Of a DNA stretch of 64,000 nt, positions 8,524 through 18,777 are shown in pieces; positions within the stretch are counted from its first letter, which is position 1; every line of letters starts with the position of its first letter. Under the pieces are notes generated by a model, which saw nothing but the letters and a program-made list of their open reading frames with translations, did no database searches and was not told where the DNA came from. The stretch spans positions 196,501-260,500 of the forward strand of contig JAJOZX010001734.1 of the NCBI GenBank assembly GCA_023014485.1, written 5' to 3'. The DNA is from Bathynomus jamesi. Taxonomy: Eukaryota > Arthropoda > Malacostraca > Isopoda > Cirolanidae. Made by a program: the position numbers and the translations under genes.

Positions 8524-9132
8524 GTGGTTGGTTGTCCTCTGAGTTCTGGGGCGTGTCAGATGTCCCGATTCGTGTAGAAACGCGTTACGATTTGGTTCTC
8601 CTTGTATTCGAGAGAGGGAGGAAGGGGGAGAGGGAGAAAACATGTTATTGCCTGTACATCCTCGTTGGTCGGAAAAGGAAGGGTTTTTGTGATATTGGAA
8701 GATATATGTTTATGGAGCTTTAAAAGGGAAGGATATTTAATTACCCATGAAGGATTGACAAAGATGTGTTAAATACGATATCGAGCGAACTGAAATGACC
8801 CACATCTGTGAGGTATATTTTAAAACACACATCTTATCCCGATTCTTGGAGATCAGAGATTTGCTAATAAAGAAATAAAACGTGTGTGTGTGTGTTTATG
8901 GCGTGTGATTAAATTGTTGTTGTGGAAAGATGATATTAGCTTTGTCCATCAGTGGGTATGAGAGGGTTGGAGAGAGCGGAAGTTATAGTACCTTGAATCA
9001 TAAAAGTGAATGGAAAATCAAAGAAGTGTGATAAATTGGGTTGTTAAGCTCCATACTATAGTGTAATTTAAAACGCGTATCTTATCTCGAATATCTGATT
9101 TCCAAGATTCGCTAATATAGAAATAAAACGTG

Positions 9133-9179
<47 letters not shown>

Positions 9180-9287
9180 AGGAATTTATGGCAAGTAATA
9201 AATTTTTTTTGAAGAAAAGCCACGATTAACAGAGTTATACACCAAACAACAAAGCAATTCTTGTTTATAACGCATTTAAACCTGGAA

Positions 9288-9323
<36 letters not shown>

Positions 9324-9385
9324 GAGAGAGAGAGAGAGATAAACATAAGGGCCATCATCGAGTGTTACAATAACGGGGCCCTGCC
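8524..9385. repeat. Gene-free stretch with a dispersed direct repeat and microsatellites
   Basis: A segment of about 70 bp at 8817-8885 (TTTTAAAACACACATCTTATC...TTTGCTAATAAAG) recurs diverged at about 9063-9134, each time followed by AAATAAAACGTG and a simple repeat: GT at 8882, TA at 9136-9175. A further TA run lies at 9292-9321. No gene is seen. Confidence 0.6.
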
Positions 9386-9389
9386 CCTA

Positions 9390-10195
9390 CGAATCGTGGA
9401 AAGCCGGGTCGAGACTAGAACCCAAATTTTTTTCTGATCATTAGAGTAACCTGGGTAGCGAAGGCCGGGTTGCGAACCCAATTTTTTTTCTGATCATTAG
9501 GGTATCCTGGTTAGCGAGGCCGGGACGGGTCTCGAACCCAATTTTTTTTTCCGTACAAATTGTTCACTTATTTATTTATTTTCCGTACGAATTGTTTTAC
9601 GCCCCACCTTAGACCTACGATGTCATTAGGATACCCTGGATAGCGAAGACCGGGCCGGGCATCGAACACGGATCTTTTTAACGCACATAAACAGTGTGTA
9701 TACTGTGAGGCACGTATAGATGTACACCACTCCATGGCTCTCACCATCGTTACCAACCGCTCCGGGTCTCGAATCCAATTTATTTTTTATCATTAGGTCA
9801 TGGCTATCACCATGGTTACCATTTTTTTTCTGGCGAGGGTGTTGTTCTTTTTCAGTACGACTTGTTTTACGCCCACCTTAGACCTACGGGGATCATTAGG
9901 GCAACCTGAGTAGCAACCGTGGAAGGCCGGGGTGCGAACACAATTTTTTTTCTGATCATTACGGTATCCTGAGTAGCGAAGGCCGGGGTGCGAACTCAAT
10001 TTTTTTTATTTTCTGATCATTAGGGTATCCTGGGTTGCGAAGGCCTTGGCGGGTCTTGTACCCAATTTTTTCCGTACGAATTGTTCATTTATTTATTTTC
10101 CCCGTACGAATTGTTTTACGCCCCACCTTAGACCTACAGTGTCATTAGGCTACCCTGGATAGCGAATACCGGGCCGTGGCTCGAACCCACCAGCG
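9390..10195. repeat. Higher-order minisatellite array, about 60-bp and 110-bp units
   Basis: The unit CTGATCATTAGGGTATCCTG-GGTAGCGAAGGCCGGG-TGCGAACCCAATTTTTTTT repeats at about 9434, 9491, 9787 (partial), 9893, 9952 and 10013. It alternates with a second unit, CCGTACGAATTGTTTTACGC-CCCACCTTAGACCTAC (9581, 9850, 10083). GGTCTCGAACCC inside the unit resembles a tRNA B box, so a SINE-like seed is possible. ORFs here are by-products of the repeat. Confidence 0.75.
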
Positions 10196-10204
10196 TTTAA
10201 CGCG

Positions 10205-10345
10205 CGACGCACATGTGTCAACTAATGCCCGGAGGCACATGCTGATGTGCCAACTGGCTGATGATGCCCGGAGGCACTGGCTGATTAAACCACCTATTGA
10301 TGATGCCCGGAGGCACTGGCTGATGTGTCAACTGGCTGATTAGGG
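10205..10345. repeat. Short minisatellite (GATGCCCGGAGGCACTGGCT unit)
   Basis: At least four copies of ATGCCCGGAGGCAC(T)GGCTGAT, interleaved with GTGTCAACTGGCTGAT. Each unit contains the inverted pair TGCC/GGCA. No coding potential. Confidence 0.8.
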
Positions 10346-10479
10346 GCCTTATAAGAGAGCGGCGGCACGGCTGAAGTCTTAGTATGCGCTCGGCTCCTGC
10401 CGGGCGACCACCTCTCTCTCTTGGGTTAGGTTCATTGCAGCTTGGTGGATAACTCCGCCTCCAAGTTGCAACATTCTCC

Positions 10480-10645
10480 CTCCCCCATTTTATGGGTGCC
10501 TTGCAAAAAAGGGGGTGGCAACAAAGAGGGGTGGGGGGTTCGCACTATGGGATGCCTTACAACAAGGGGCTGGGGGTGGGGGTGGCACTATGGGGTGCCT
10601 TGCAACCAGGGTGGTGGGTGGCACTCTTGCAACATTATGTAACAT
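10480..10645 (+). repeat. G-rich repeat tract with G-quadruplex potential
   Basis: Three to four degenerate units of (T)GGGTGCCTTGCAA...GGGGTGG. The segment GGGGCTGGGGGTGGGGGTGG (10567-10586) has four G-runs of four or more with very short loops. It precedes the start of polymerase homology at 10730. Glycine/tryptophan-rich ORFs here are artefacts. Confidence 0.7.
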
Positions 10646-10729
10646 TTGCACTCATACATTTTGCGCCCATTCTACTTATGTAGACGCACACTTTTCAAAA
10701 ATAATTGTTAAGATTTCCATATATAAAAT

Positions 10730-11599
10730 GGGACGTGCAAGAAAATAAGAATTTGCGAATGTTTTATGCTGCATACGCTGGATACCTGGTTGAAATTCGA
10801 GCACAAGTGTAATGAAATTCATTGCTGTACATGTCATGGGAAAGATACAGAAGGTGGCAAATATGTTTTATGAAAGATGGTAATACTAAAAATAAACATT
10901 GTATAACCGTATACTACGACATAGAGATTTACACGAACCCCGAAACCAAGGAGGTCATTCCATACTTATTCGTAAGACAGGCCATCTGTGACGAGTGCAT
11001 GAACATTGACTGTAATGAATTCCGTAAATGTGGTAAACGGACAAACATTTTTAAGACGTCTGCAACAGATTCTCCCGTGAAACTATTTGTGAACTATATT
11101 GTTAAGCAGTCGGATGAATTAAAAAATGATTGTATATTCTTCCGCATAACGCCACAAAATTTGATACACAGTTCCATTATAAGTAGCTGCTTGAACACGA
11201 ATCATCAGAGATATTCACGGGTAATCCCTTGAAAACAGGAAACAAATTTATACAAATGCAGATAAGAGGAAATGTTCAGTTTAAATACACTCTGTTATTC
11301 ACACCTTGTAAATTAGCTAAAGTATCAAAAGTAATTGGAGTGGACGCCTTAGTTTCAAAAGTATTTCCCTTACACTTTTCTCACCGGCAAAACTTTAAAT
11401 TACGTACGCACCCCCCCCCCCCGCTCAAACATTACTTTAACTATGACAGTACGAGTGTTCGTGAGCAGAAAGATTTTGAAGGGTACTACAAGAGTTTCAA
11501 TAATGCCAATCCTTACATTATAGAAGACCAATACAAGCGCAATTGTACGAATGATGTGTGCGTACTTAAATTATGCTGCCAAACCTTTAGAAGGATGTA
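10730..11599 (+). pseudogene. Polinton protein-primed DNA polymerase B, copy 1, exonuclease part
   Basis: Homology to copy 2 (42.2-46.3 kb) begins near 10730 (CGTGCAAGAAAATAAGAATT) and runs to the insertion at 11600. Recognisable pieces are the zinc-finger end, the ExoI-type ITVYYDIEIYTNPE, CDECMNIDC, KCGKRTNIFKT, then in other frames IQMQIRGNVQFKYTLLF and the KHYFNYDS region. Several frameshifts are present (near 11140, 11230 and 11340; a C-run at 11408-11421). The N-terminus is absent. In the parent element this enzyme replicates the linear DNA. Copy 1 keeps the ExoI motif that copy 2 has lost. Confidence 0.8.
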
Positions 11600-11656
11600 C
11601 AGTTCCCTGCAGTAGTTGCGCTCCACCTCTATATAGCCCTCTCCGAGATGTGAGGG

Positions 11657-12222
11657 CATCTCAGTCCCTCTTTCTCCCCCACCCTCACTTCCTCTTTCTC
11701 CTACCCCGCTCAGCTGTTCTCATAGTAATACTTTTATTTTTTGAAAACCAGTAACAAGAATAAATATATTGTTCATTGTAGTTTTGGTGGTAATACTTGG
11801 ACGAGTATGTATTTTATTCAGGCATTATTCCTAAATTTAGGGAACAGAGTAGTTAGGTTATTTCACAAACGTGGGATACTTTAAAAACTTTCAATCATAG
11901 GATTTTGATGTGGCCATGTTATCGTTAAAGTGTAACATAAGTTGTAGTATCGCCTTTTCCTCTAAGCAAAGACATTTCTGTTTAAATCCATGCATCAACA
12001 AATGATTATCCAAAAAAAGGTCTATCCATGGAAAGATGATTACAACATAGCTCAATTTTTTATTATAAAAATAAACATGAATCAAGTACACTTAGGGATT
12101 TTCTTAAGAACATAAAAAACAATGTTCAAGTTGTAAAGAAATAACAAAAGTTCAAGTAAATAAATATATATTTACTACATCACAACCATAACATCATTAT
12201 ACACAATTACTCAACACTTGGT
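11657..12222. other. AT-rich sequence inside the 6.8-kb element
   Basis: A pyrimidine-rich tract (11657-11720) is followed by AT-rich DNA. Much of it may be the 3' UTR of the minus-strand transposase ending at 12223. No TIR was recognised and no gene is seen. Confidence 0.4.
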
Positions 12223-12961
12223 CTATCCTCCATTATTATTAATGACCTTTCCTAGCCTATTTGGAACAGATGCCACGTGATTGTAGATGACTTGTGGGTT
12301 CGTGTGGAAAAGTTGCCACTCTGCCATGGTGTTTTCCAGCAGATGCCGAGATGTCCGCGGCTGACCAAGCTCCGAAGCGTTAACCACATTTCCCCACACA
12401 TTTTCAATAGGGTTTAGGTCACACCCCTTTGTGGGCCATTTTAGCAGCTTGACATCTCGCTCTTCCCGAAACCACCTTCTGATGATCTTGGCAGTATGAA
12501 CAGGGCAGTTATCCTGTAAAAAGAAATTAGCAATACTTGTGAGTTCACATTTAATCCATACTTTTTTGAAGATGCCTTATGAGGGCGCAAAAATAAGTAA
12601 TTAAATAAATAAGTAAAAATACATTTAAAATTACATTTAAAATTACATTTACTAATATCCTCCTTTAATCATATTACCTTAAAATATACACCGCTTGACC
12701 TTAATTAAGTCATTTTCATGAAAGCATATTCTGTGTAATGAAAATAATTTAGTTGTATGACTAACCTGCATAAATATAATCCGCTTCGGATGGAGCAAAG
12801 GATATGTCCTTACGGTTGGCAGCATCACCCTCTCCAGTATCTCTAAATATTGGTCGACGGTAAACCTCCACCTAATTTTTGTCAGCTATCCAATGCCATA
12901 CAGGTGCACCTATCCCCACATGTTGCAGATCACATATCCACTCCTTTCTACTTCATATATG
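12223..12961 (-). pseudogene. Intron-containing Tc1-like transposase, copy 1 (5' truncated)
   Basis: Minus-strand exon 2 (12513-12223) reads DNCPVHTAKIIRRWF, then KGCDLNPIENVW, and ends at TAG. It is preceded by a good acceptor (TTTTTACAG). Exon 1 (12961-12766) ends HPKRIIFMQ at donor CAG|GTTAGT. The intron is 252 bp and lies just before the second catalytic Asp; the third acidic residue follows it after 35 residues. Exon 1 is cut at 12961 by the next element, so the HTH and the first Asp are missing. Copy 2 at 14404-16751 has the intron at the same codon. Confidence 0.85.
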
Positions 12962-13115
12962 TACAGTTGCCTGCATATGTAATGTTCCTCGCCTCACAGG
13001 CGACTCCGTACATGTGGCAACGCCGCAGCATTGGTCAAGGGACCCCACATGGGAGAGGGTGGGGTGGAGGGGGGACAACCGAGTCCAACAACATATAACA
13101 TTGACATACAGGTAA

Positions 13116-13322
13116 GGTGCCGTTCAAAAATTACATAACGCTATTTTTGCTAAAACCTTACACCCCTCCCTTGTGACGTTACGTAATGTGCCAGATGTTT
13201 GGTTGGGGAAGTGTTACATAACATCTTAGGAGATACCTGGTCAACCCTTACAAAAAGTTCCTGGGGGATCTGGGGTGTCAAGTTTTAGCAAAAATAGCGT
13301 TACGTAATTTTTGAACGGCCCT
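13116..13322. mobile_element. 207-bp palindromic MITE (GGGCCGTTCAAAAATTACGT termini)
   Basis: Inverted ends GGTGCCGTTCAAAAATTAC and AGGGCCGTTCAAAAATTACG; the similarity continues about 43 bp inward (GCTATTTTTGCTAAAAC). TAA stands on both sides. The opposite foldback arm (17640-17700) carries the uninterrupted site CAGGTAATTATAATG, proving insertion with duplication of TA or TAA. A 3-bp TAA target and GG-starting ends fit PIF/Harbinger, but a TA target cannot be excluded. Confidence 0.85.
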
Positions 13323-13658
13323 TAATTATAATGTAATATCTGTGTTCATAAAGATAAACGATTAATATGATCGTGAACAGCGTTCAACTCCATGTTTACG
13401 AGTCTTATACAGTAATAAGGTTCCATTATGATTACTGCAAATCTATATGAACAGATACCACAATACAACTTTTTATATACTAGTGAATTTGAACCAAAAA
13501 TAGACATTGCAGAACCATTCTCCACACTCTCTCATTCCCTTTTCCAACCCACCAGTCTCGCGTATATAAAATCATTATGTAACAATACTAATAAAGCTGT
13601 TTGTAGAGTCGGTGTGCAGTTTTAAACTTTTACTAACTTACGAATCTACACGATTATT

Positions 13659-13659
<1 letters not shown>

Positions 13660-13711
<52 letters not shown>
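13660..13711. repeat. (TA)n microsatellite
   Basis: A TA run of about 50 bp between the left foldback arm and Tc1 copy 2. Confidence 0.9.
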
Positions 13712-13717
<6 letters not shown>

Positions 13718-14610
13718 TGAGAAAAAGATTGAGACAGTGTGACAGAGCGAGGAAAAGAGGCAGAGAGAGTTAGTGGGAAATGGCTTATCAATTGTTAAAC
13801 AAAGAACTTGGTAGCAGTTTCGATATGACTAAGAGTAACTAATTATCAAAATCACATAAGCCACTGTTATAATAGTATAAACATATTTATATATACTTAT
13901 AAATTCATACAATATTATTAATATTATTACTAATGTTTGTGAAATGACGTTAATGAGCCAAACCGTGGTGTTGATATGGTTATTTGCTGTCGCCGTGAAG
14001 GAGAGACTACATATAGGCGCATTAGTGGAAACCAGAAGGTGATGGTTGCATGAAGCAGGATATCACCACCGGTTTGTGGCTGATGCCTATTATATTAAGA
14101 GTGTTTTCCATATTGTATATGTATTATTAATGGGGAGAGATAATGATTTAATCACGATGGACAGATAAATCCATTAATGGTTTCCAGATTTCCTGTTGCA
14201 TTATCAATGTGGAGATATTATTTGATCTTAACAAGGAATATACTGTATATATACAATAAAAAACCAATTCTTTATTAAAACAAATACGCAATGGTTGAGA
14301 ATCTTTTACTAAACAGTTTATAATACAAAATGATAAAGTCATACAAAATGCTCACAATTTGCCATAGATTAACATAAATGGCAGAGCTATACCGGATTCA
14401 TAGTTAATATTTGATCCATCCCCCATTATTGTCTACTACATCTTGTAATCTGTGTGGCATAGATGCAACATGGTTGTGTATGATGTGTGGGTTCCTTCGG
14501 AACATCTCCCACTCAGCCATAGTGTGATCCAGCCGTTGGCGGCTGGTCCGCTCCTGCCCAGGCTCCCACGCGTTCACCACATTTCCCCATACGTCTCAAT
14601 GGAGTTGAGG

Positions 14611-15457
14611 TAGGTTTGCCAGACGTCCCGCATTTGATCCAAAAATCCCTTTGTATTTAATCAAAAAATCCCTTTGTATTCAAAATGTCCCGTAAAAAAT
14701 ATTTTTTAATAAAATTTTTTCGGGATGAAATGACTTAGAATTTTCTAGAATTGTGTGGGTTCCTGTAGAATTCTGTAGAGTAATGTTGAATGTTCTAGAA
14801 GATCCTAGAAATTATATAACGCTTATAAAATGTTGTGTTTGGCCACGAGCTGGCAGTTTTTCGGCTGTAGTTATATTGTAAGTTTTGAATTAGTGTGAAT
14901 CCTACGATTGCTTAACCATACAACTTGAGATTGTGTAATTCCAATAAAATCTGTAAGTATGTCTACTTTTTATTAGAAATCGTTCGTGTAAATTGCTACA
15001 TTTACGTGAAAGAGGAACACACACACACACACACACACATATTTTATTTTATTTATAAGATTTAGAATATTTTTTTGAGTTAATTATCTACAATCATGAC
15101 TTGCGAGGAATTTCAGTTATACTTCAGTCAAAAGATGGAGCTAAAATTTTGAAGAAGATTAAAAGTTCAGAAAAATATTGACATATGTCATAATATAATT
15201 AGTAAAGTGATGTATACTACAATATTTAATATGCTATGATAATTTCAATATTATTTACGATATTTCAATATTATGTATAATAATTTCAATATTATTCACG
15301 ATGTTTAATTGTTAAGCATTATTTTAATAAAATTTTTCTAATTTTGTTTGTTGCAATCGTTGAAGAAATCGTTTCAATTTGGAAAAAAATTTGGTCTTAA
15401 AAAAACCTCAGAAATTTTTTTGGCCCGCATGGGCATTTGAAAAATCTGGCAACCCTA
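14611..15457. mobile_element. hAT-like non-autonomous element, copy 1
   Basis: Termini TAGGTTTGCCAGACGTCC and, inverted, TAGGGTTGCCAGATTTTTC. The flanking octamers AGTTGAGG (14603-14610) and GGTTGAGG (15458-15465) match at 7 of 8 positions, as for the 8-bp hAT duplication. Removing the insert restores the transposase reading. The interior has no ORF; (AC)n lies at 15020-15038. A shorter relative lies at 61055-61372. Confidence 0.85.
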
Positions 15458-15790
15458 GGTTGAGGTCACACCCCTTACTAGGCCAGCACAGTAGTTCTAG
15501 ATTTCGCTCCTCCTCCAACCACCTTCTAACAAACCTGGCGGTGTGGATGGGAGAGTTGTCCTGCAAATGGATTTTAAATATTAAAAGTAAAATTGTATCT
15601 CATCCATACGCTTCATCAGTAACCCACTATTCGAGGTAGGTTTTAACCCCTATGTATTAAGGGTTTCTCTCGGTTAAATGTAATTGTGTGCCGTTATACA
15701 AATAATACAGTCTATATTTATCCAGAATAAAATCCTAAAGTGTTGTCATAGTAAATGCAAAAAACTTCTTTTTTCTACGTGAAGGTCAAA

Positions 15791-15901
15791 ATATGATAAT
15801 TAAAACCCACTCTAATAGACCGCCCGAAGAGGATGCCAGTGGGCATCGAAACTGTTGTGGAAATAATCTCTGTCTATTAGAGTGGGTTTTAATTATCATA
15901 T
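15791..15901 (+). ncRNA. 30-bp perfect hairpin enclosing a hammerhead-like core
   Basis: Arms 15791-15820 and 15872-15901 are exact reverse complements (ATATGATAATTAAAACCCAC...). The 51-nt loop contains CCGAAGA (15824-15830), stem GATGCC/GGCATC (15832-15837 with 15842-15847) and GAAA (15848-15851). That is the hammerhead order, with C instead of U at the second core position and one unpaired G. It lies in the intron of the copy 2 transposase, antisense to it. It may be a small insertion of its own. Confidence 0.5.
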
Positions 15902-16861
15902 GTTGTCATAGTACTGAAAGAGTTAAAGAATAATTTTATGACCATTATTCTTCTCATGTAAATATGGAAACTGGACATACAAATGCGAGTAATACATAAA
16001 TCTTGCTATAGTAATAGTACAATATTCTATAACACACAAATACAACATACCTGCATAAAGATAATCTGCTCAGGATAAGGCAAGGCAGCATCACCTCCAT
16101 TATCCCTATATATTGATCTCCCGTAAACCTCCCGTGGATATCAGTCAGCTCTCCTCGTCCTTGCAGGTGCATCCATCCCTACACATTCGCCCCCACGTGC
16201 CCACTCCATTCTACTTCGTAAATATTTTGGCTGGTATATCTCGTGTTGACCTGTCGCCGACACCGAAGACAGTCGTGAGTTGTAGAGGCAAACGACTTCT
16301 CGGCAGAGAAGATAACTCTGCTCCAGTATGCGAGATCATCATTTATATGCTGGCGAGCAAACGAGAGCCTGGCCTGACGATGTCATTCCTCGATCCTTTC
16401 TTTTTTCTGGCAGGAGTACGGTGGTGATATCCTGCATCATGCAACCGTCTCCTTACGGTGTCAACTGACATGCCCATATGTAGTGTCTCCCGGATAGCAA
16501 CTGCGTTGTTGATAGGATCGTTCTCCACTTCGTTGATTATTCTCCGGTCTTCTTCTGGGAGGGGCCTTTTTTGGTGGTCCACACTCAGGACGATCTAGCA
16601 GATTCCCAGTCTCCTGCCACCTCTGCACCCAGCGTCGAACAGTTGGCTTCGAAATTCACAGTTCCATGGCTATGTCAGCTACAGAGAGGCCAGCTTCCTG
16701 CAAAGCAATTATCCGGCTTCGCTGTGCAATTTTATCTTGAGCTGGATTCATTTTCAGAGTCGGTGTTCTTCATACGGTGTAGAAATATAGTATGAGCATA
16801 GATCATGCCAGTAACCATGTCAACACCACGGTTTGGCCCATCAACGTCATTTCAGAAACAT

Positions 16862-17484
16862 TAGTTTAATATTGTACGAGCTTGTTAGTATATGTACTGT
16901 AAATCAGGTTAATTTCGCGCCAGCAAATTTTCGCTCTTTCATAGCCTTGGACGAGTTCCCGGCATCATAATTTCGCGGTCAACAGTTGCGTGTTATAATC
17001 TTACAGATTAAAATGACGTCATGAATGACGACATTTATTTTGGACTGCGATTGGTCGAGGTTAAGGTCGTATATCAAGGCAAGTTTTAACTCTTGGTATG
17101 CGGATAAAGATTCAGCAGCTCTCAGCGTAAATGAATCTCTCGGTAAGATAGATTTGAAACTCTTCACACTGAAACCTGTTCATGCTAAATGAATTGTCTT
17201 TGCATGGGATAACCTCCACAAAATGAGGGAGACCATTCGGAAGTGTTGGGAAATTAGCGGCATCCATGATATTCTTATTATATAGTAATAATACAGTATA
17301 ATTTCAAATGTTTTTACTGCTTTTACTTTACAATGTTTTATTGCAATATACTGAATTTACTTTTCAAATAAAGTATTTTAATGATCTAAGTTTTATTTTC
17401 TTACTATCTTCCAAAGATTAGTTTAAATTGACAAATTTTTATAGCCTACGCGAAAAACGAGAAAATTTCCTGCAGGCGAACATT
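16862..17484. other. Foldback spacer, no gene recognised
   Basis: AT-rich DNA with TTTCGCG-type motifs near both ends (16910-16935 and 17450-17485). The minus frame at 17167-16979 (62 codons) has no recognisable homology. Confidence 0.4.
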
Positions 17485-17850
17485 TCGCATTCACTAGTAT
17501 ATGAAAAGTTCTATTGTAGTAGTTGTTCACAGATTTGCATTAATCATAATAATAGAACCTTATTACTCTATAAGACTACTAAACTACATGGAGTTCAACG
17601 CTGTTCACGATCATATTAATTGTTTATCTTTATGAACAAACACATTACATTATAATTACCTGTATGTTAATGACTGCACATTCAGTTGTCCTTTAGATAT
17701 ATATGTCTGTGTTATATGTTGTTGAACTCGGCTGTCCCCCTCCTCCCCCCCACCTTCTCCCAGTTGGGGTACCTTGACTAACACGGCGGCTTTGCCACAT
17801 ATACGGAGTCGCCTGTGAGGTGAGGAACGTTACATATACGGGCAACTGTA

Positions 17851-18209
17851 CCTCGTATTTTGTGGGTGGGCTGTTCAAGTTACGTCACTACCATATACGA
17901 GCTGTAAGTCGTTTCTCTTTTACCCTGCTTTAATCCATTTCTTATATTTAGGTACACCATAATAACTGAGATAATCGTGATTTTTTTTTACTCATATTAG
18001 AAGTGTCCCTTTTCTTTTCTGTATAAATTATAGTCGATTGCAATAATATTACTATGACATACTTTGTATAACCATCGTTAATCATATTAATCTTTTCTCT
18101 ATTTAAGAATAGTATCTATTTTATCCGTTACATTGAAAACTGATGGCATATGTGATATGTATATAGAGCAGTGTTTCAAGGATAAAAAATAAAGTGTGGG
18201 AATATTTAA

Positions 18210-18242
<33 letters not shown>

Positions 18243-18348
18243 ATATCCTCTCCTCGCTCTGACCGGATGCTACCCCTGTCCCACCTCCCCCTCCTCATAT
18301 CCCCACCTCCTCTTTCCTTCTACTTTTTCCTCTCCCACCACTGCTTTG
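17851..18348. other. Right interior of the 6.8-kb element, with (CA)n
   Basis: No gene is seen. (CA)n occupies 18211-18240; a C/T-rich stretch (18246-18345) leads into the right TIR. Confidence 0.5.
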
Positions 18349-18407
18349 CTGCCACATCTCGGAGAGGGCTATACAGGGGTGGAGCGCGACTATTGCAGGG
18401 GACTGTA

Positions 18408-18777
18408 TATAGTCAGTTTCAACTTTGACCCGCTACAAGCTGCAACCACGGTTGCGTCGTTGTCTTTTAAAGTATTCAAGAGCTACTTTAGCCATTATTC
18501 CCCCGAAGCAACCAACGCAGTTATGGGTATAAGGCCATTTACTGGCTCACACATCTGCAACAGCAGAGAGGAGTGTTCATATATCATGCTCGCTGGACGG
18601 GGCAAATGGCAATTAAGTTTAACGGTCATGTTTTTTTTGTAGACGGAGTAAGTGAGGACTCGTGCACCAGTGAGAAGACTATGTACTCTTTTAACTGGTG
18701 TTGGTGGCATGGATGTCCACGTGCTGAGTGTGGAGTCACACAAGGTATCCACGAGAGATCCCCCGCTAATAGTCTTG
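18408..18777 (+). pseudogene. Polinton DNA polymerase B, copy 1, middle part
   Basis: Directly after the right TIR and TA the polymerase resumes (FDPLQAATTVASLSFKVF), in step with copy 2. It continues in shifted frames through MFIYHARWTG, KFNGHVFFVDGVSED and TMYSFNWCWWHGCP to 18777. There a TG...CA element interrupts it. This is the region between the exonuclease and the first palm motif. At least two frameshifts are seen. Confidence 0.8.

Larger units (their letters stand above)
14404..16751 (-). pseudogene. Two-exon Tc1-like transposase, copy 2, inactivated
   Basis: Exon 1 (16751-16051) starts MNPAQDKIAQRSRIIALQE. It contains the first HTH (AGLSVADIAMEL, then an in-frame TGA, then KPTVRRWVQRW) and the second HTH region with HMGMSVDTVRRRLHDAGYHH. 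Its 3' part is frameshifted. Exon 1 ends at donor GCAG|GTATGT. The intron is 15561-16050 (490 bp). Exon 2 begins DNSPIHTARFVRRW at 15560, is interrupted by the hAT element (14611-15457) just after KGCDL, resumes before 14603 and ends at TAA 14404. The intron position matches copy 1. A nonsense codon, frameshifts and the insertion make it dead. Confidence 0.85.
13933..16861 (-). mobile_element. Tc1-like transposon with an intron in its transposase, copy 2, split by a hAT element
   Basis: Inverted termini ATGTTTGTGAAATGACGTTA (13933) and ATGTTTCTGAAATGACGTTG (inverted, 16861) extend about 50 bp through CCAAACCGTGGTGTTGA. TA flanks both ends. It encloses a minus-strand two-exon transposase pseudogene. 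An 847-bp hAT-like element lies inside exon 2. Confidence 0.9.
12964..17848. mobile_element. Foldback element with about 360-bp inverted arms, hosting further insertions
   Basis: The left arm (12964 to about 13490, less the MITE at 13116-13322) and the right arm (about 17485-17848) are inverted copies. Shared landmarks are CAGTTGCC termini, CACAGGCGACTCCGTA, ATGATCGTGAACAGCGTT and ATACTAGTGAAT. TA flanks both ends (12962-12963 and 17849-17850). CAGT termini plus TA are Tc1/mariner-like. The spacer between the arms holds Tc1 copy 2 and AT-rich DNA. No ORF of its own is found. Confidence 0.8.
11600..18405. mobile_element. 6.8-kb TA-flanked element with about 57-bp TIRs, inserted in the polymerase gene
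   Basis: Left terminus CAGTTCCCTGCAGTAGTTGC (11600) and right terminus, inverted, CAGTCCCCTGCAATAGTCGC (18405) continue as near-identical inverted repeats to the segment CCTCTCCGAGATGTG (about 57 bp each side). TA is present on both sides (11598-11599 and 18406-18407). The interruption lies between adjacent conserved polymerase residues: FRRMY is encoded before it and the PLQAATT block after it, as in copy 2. CAGT termini and a TA target suggest Tc1/mariner-type mobilisation. The present size comes from other transposons nested inside; no transposase of its own is identified. Confidence 0.8.

Noticed and set aside
9390..10345. CRISPR-like regular repeats
   Set aside because: Units are tandem with diverged, non-unique spacers in eukaryotic DNA and no cas genes; these are minisatellites.
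10442..10748. Overlapping Gly/Trp-rich ORFs
   Set aside because: By-products of the G-rich tandem repeat; all three frames are open and low-complexity.
16979..17167. 62-codon minus ORF as a gene
   Set aside because: No homology, no splice context, and it lies within the foldback spacer.
12957..17860. Foldback element inserted cleanly into Tc1-like copy 1
   Set aside because: The left flank is Tc1 exon 1, but sequence right of 17850 does not continue that exon recognisably, so only truncation at 12961 can be stated.
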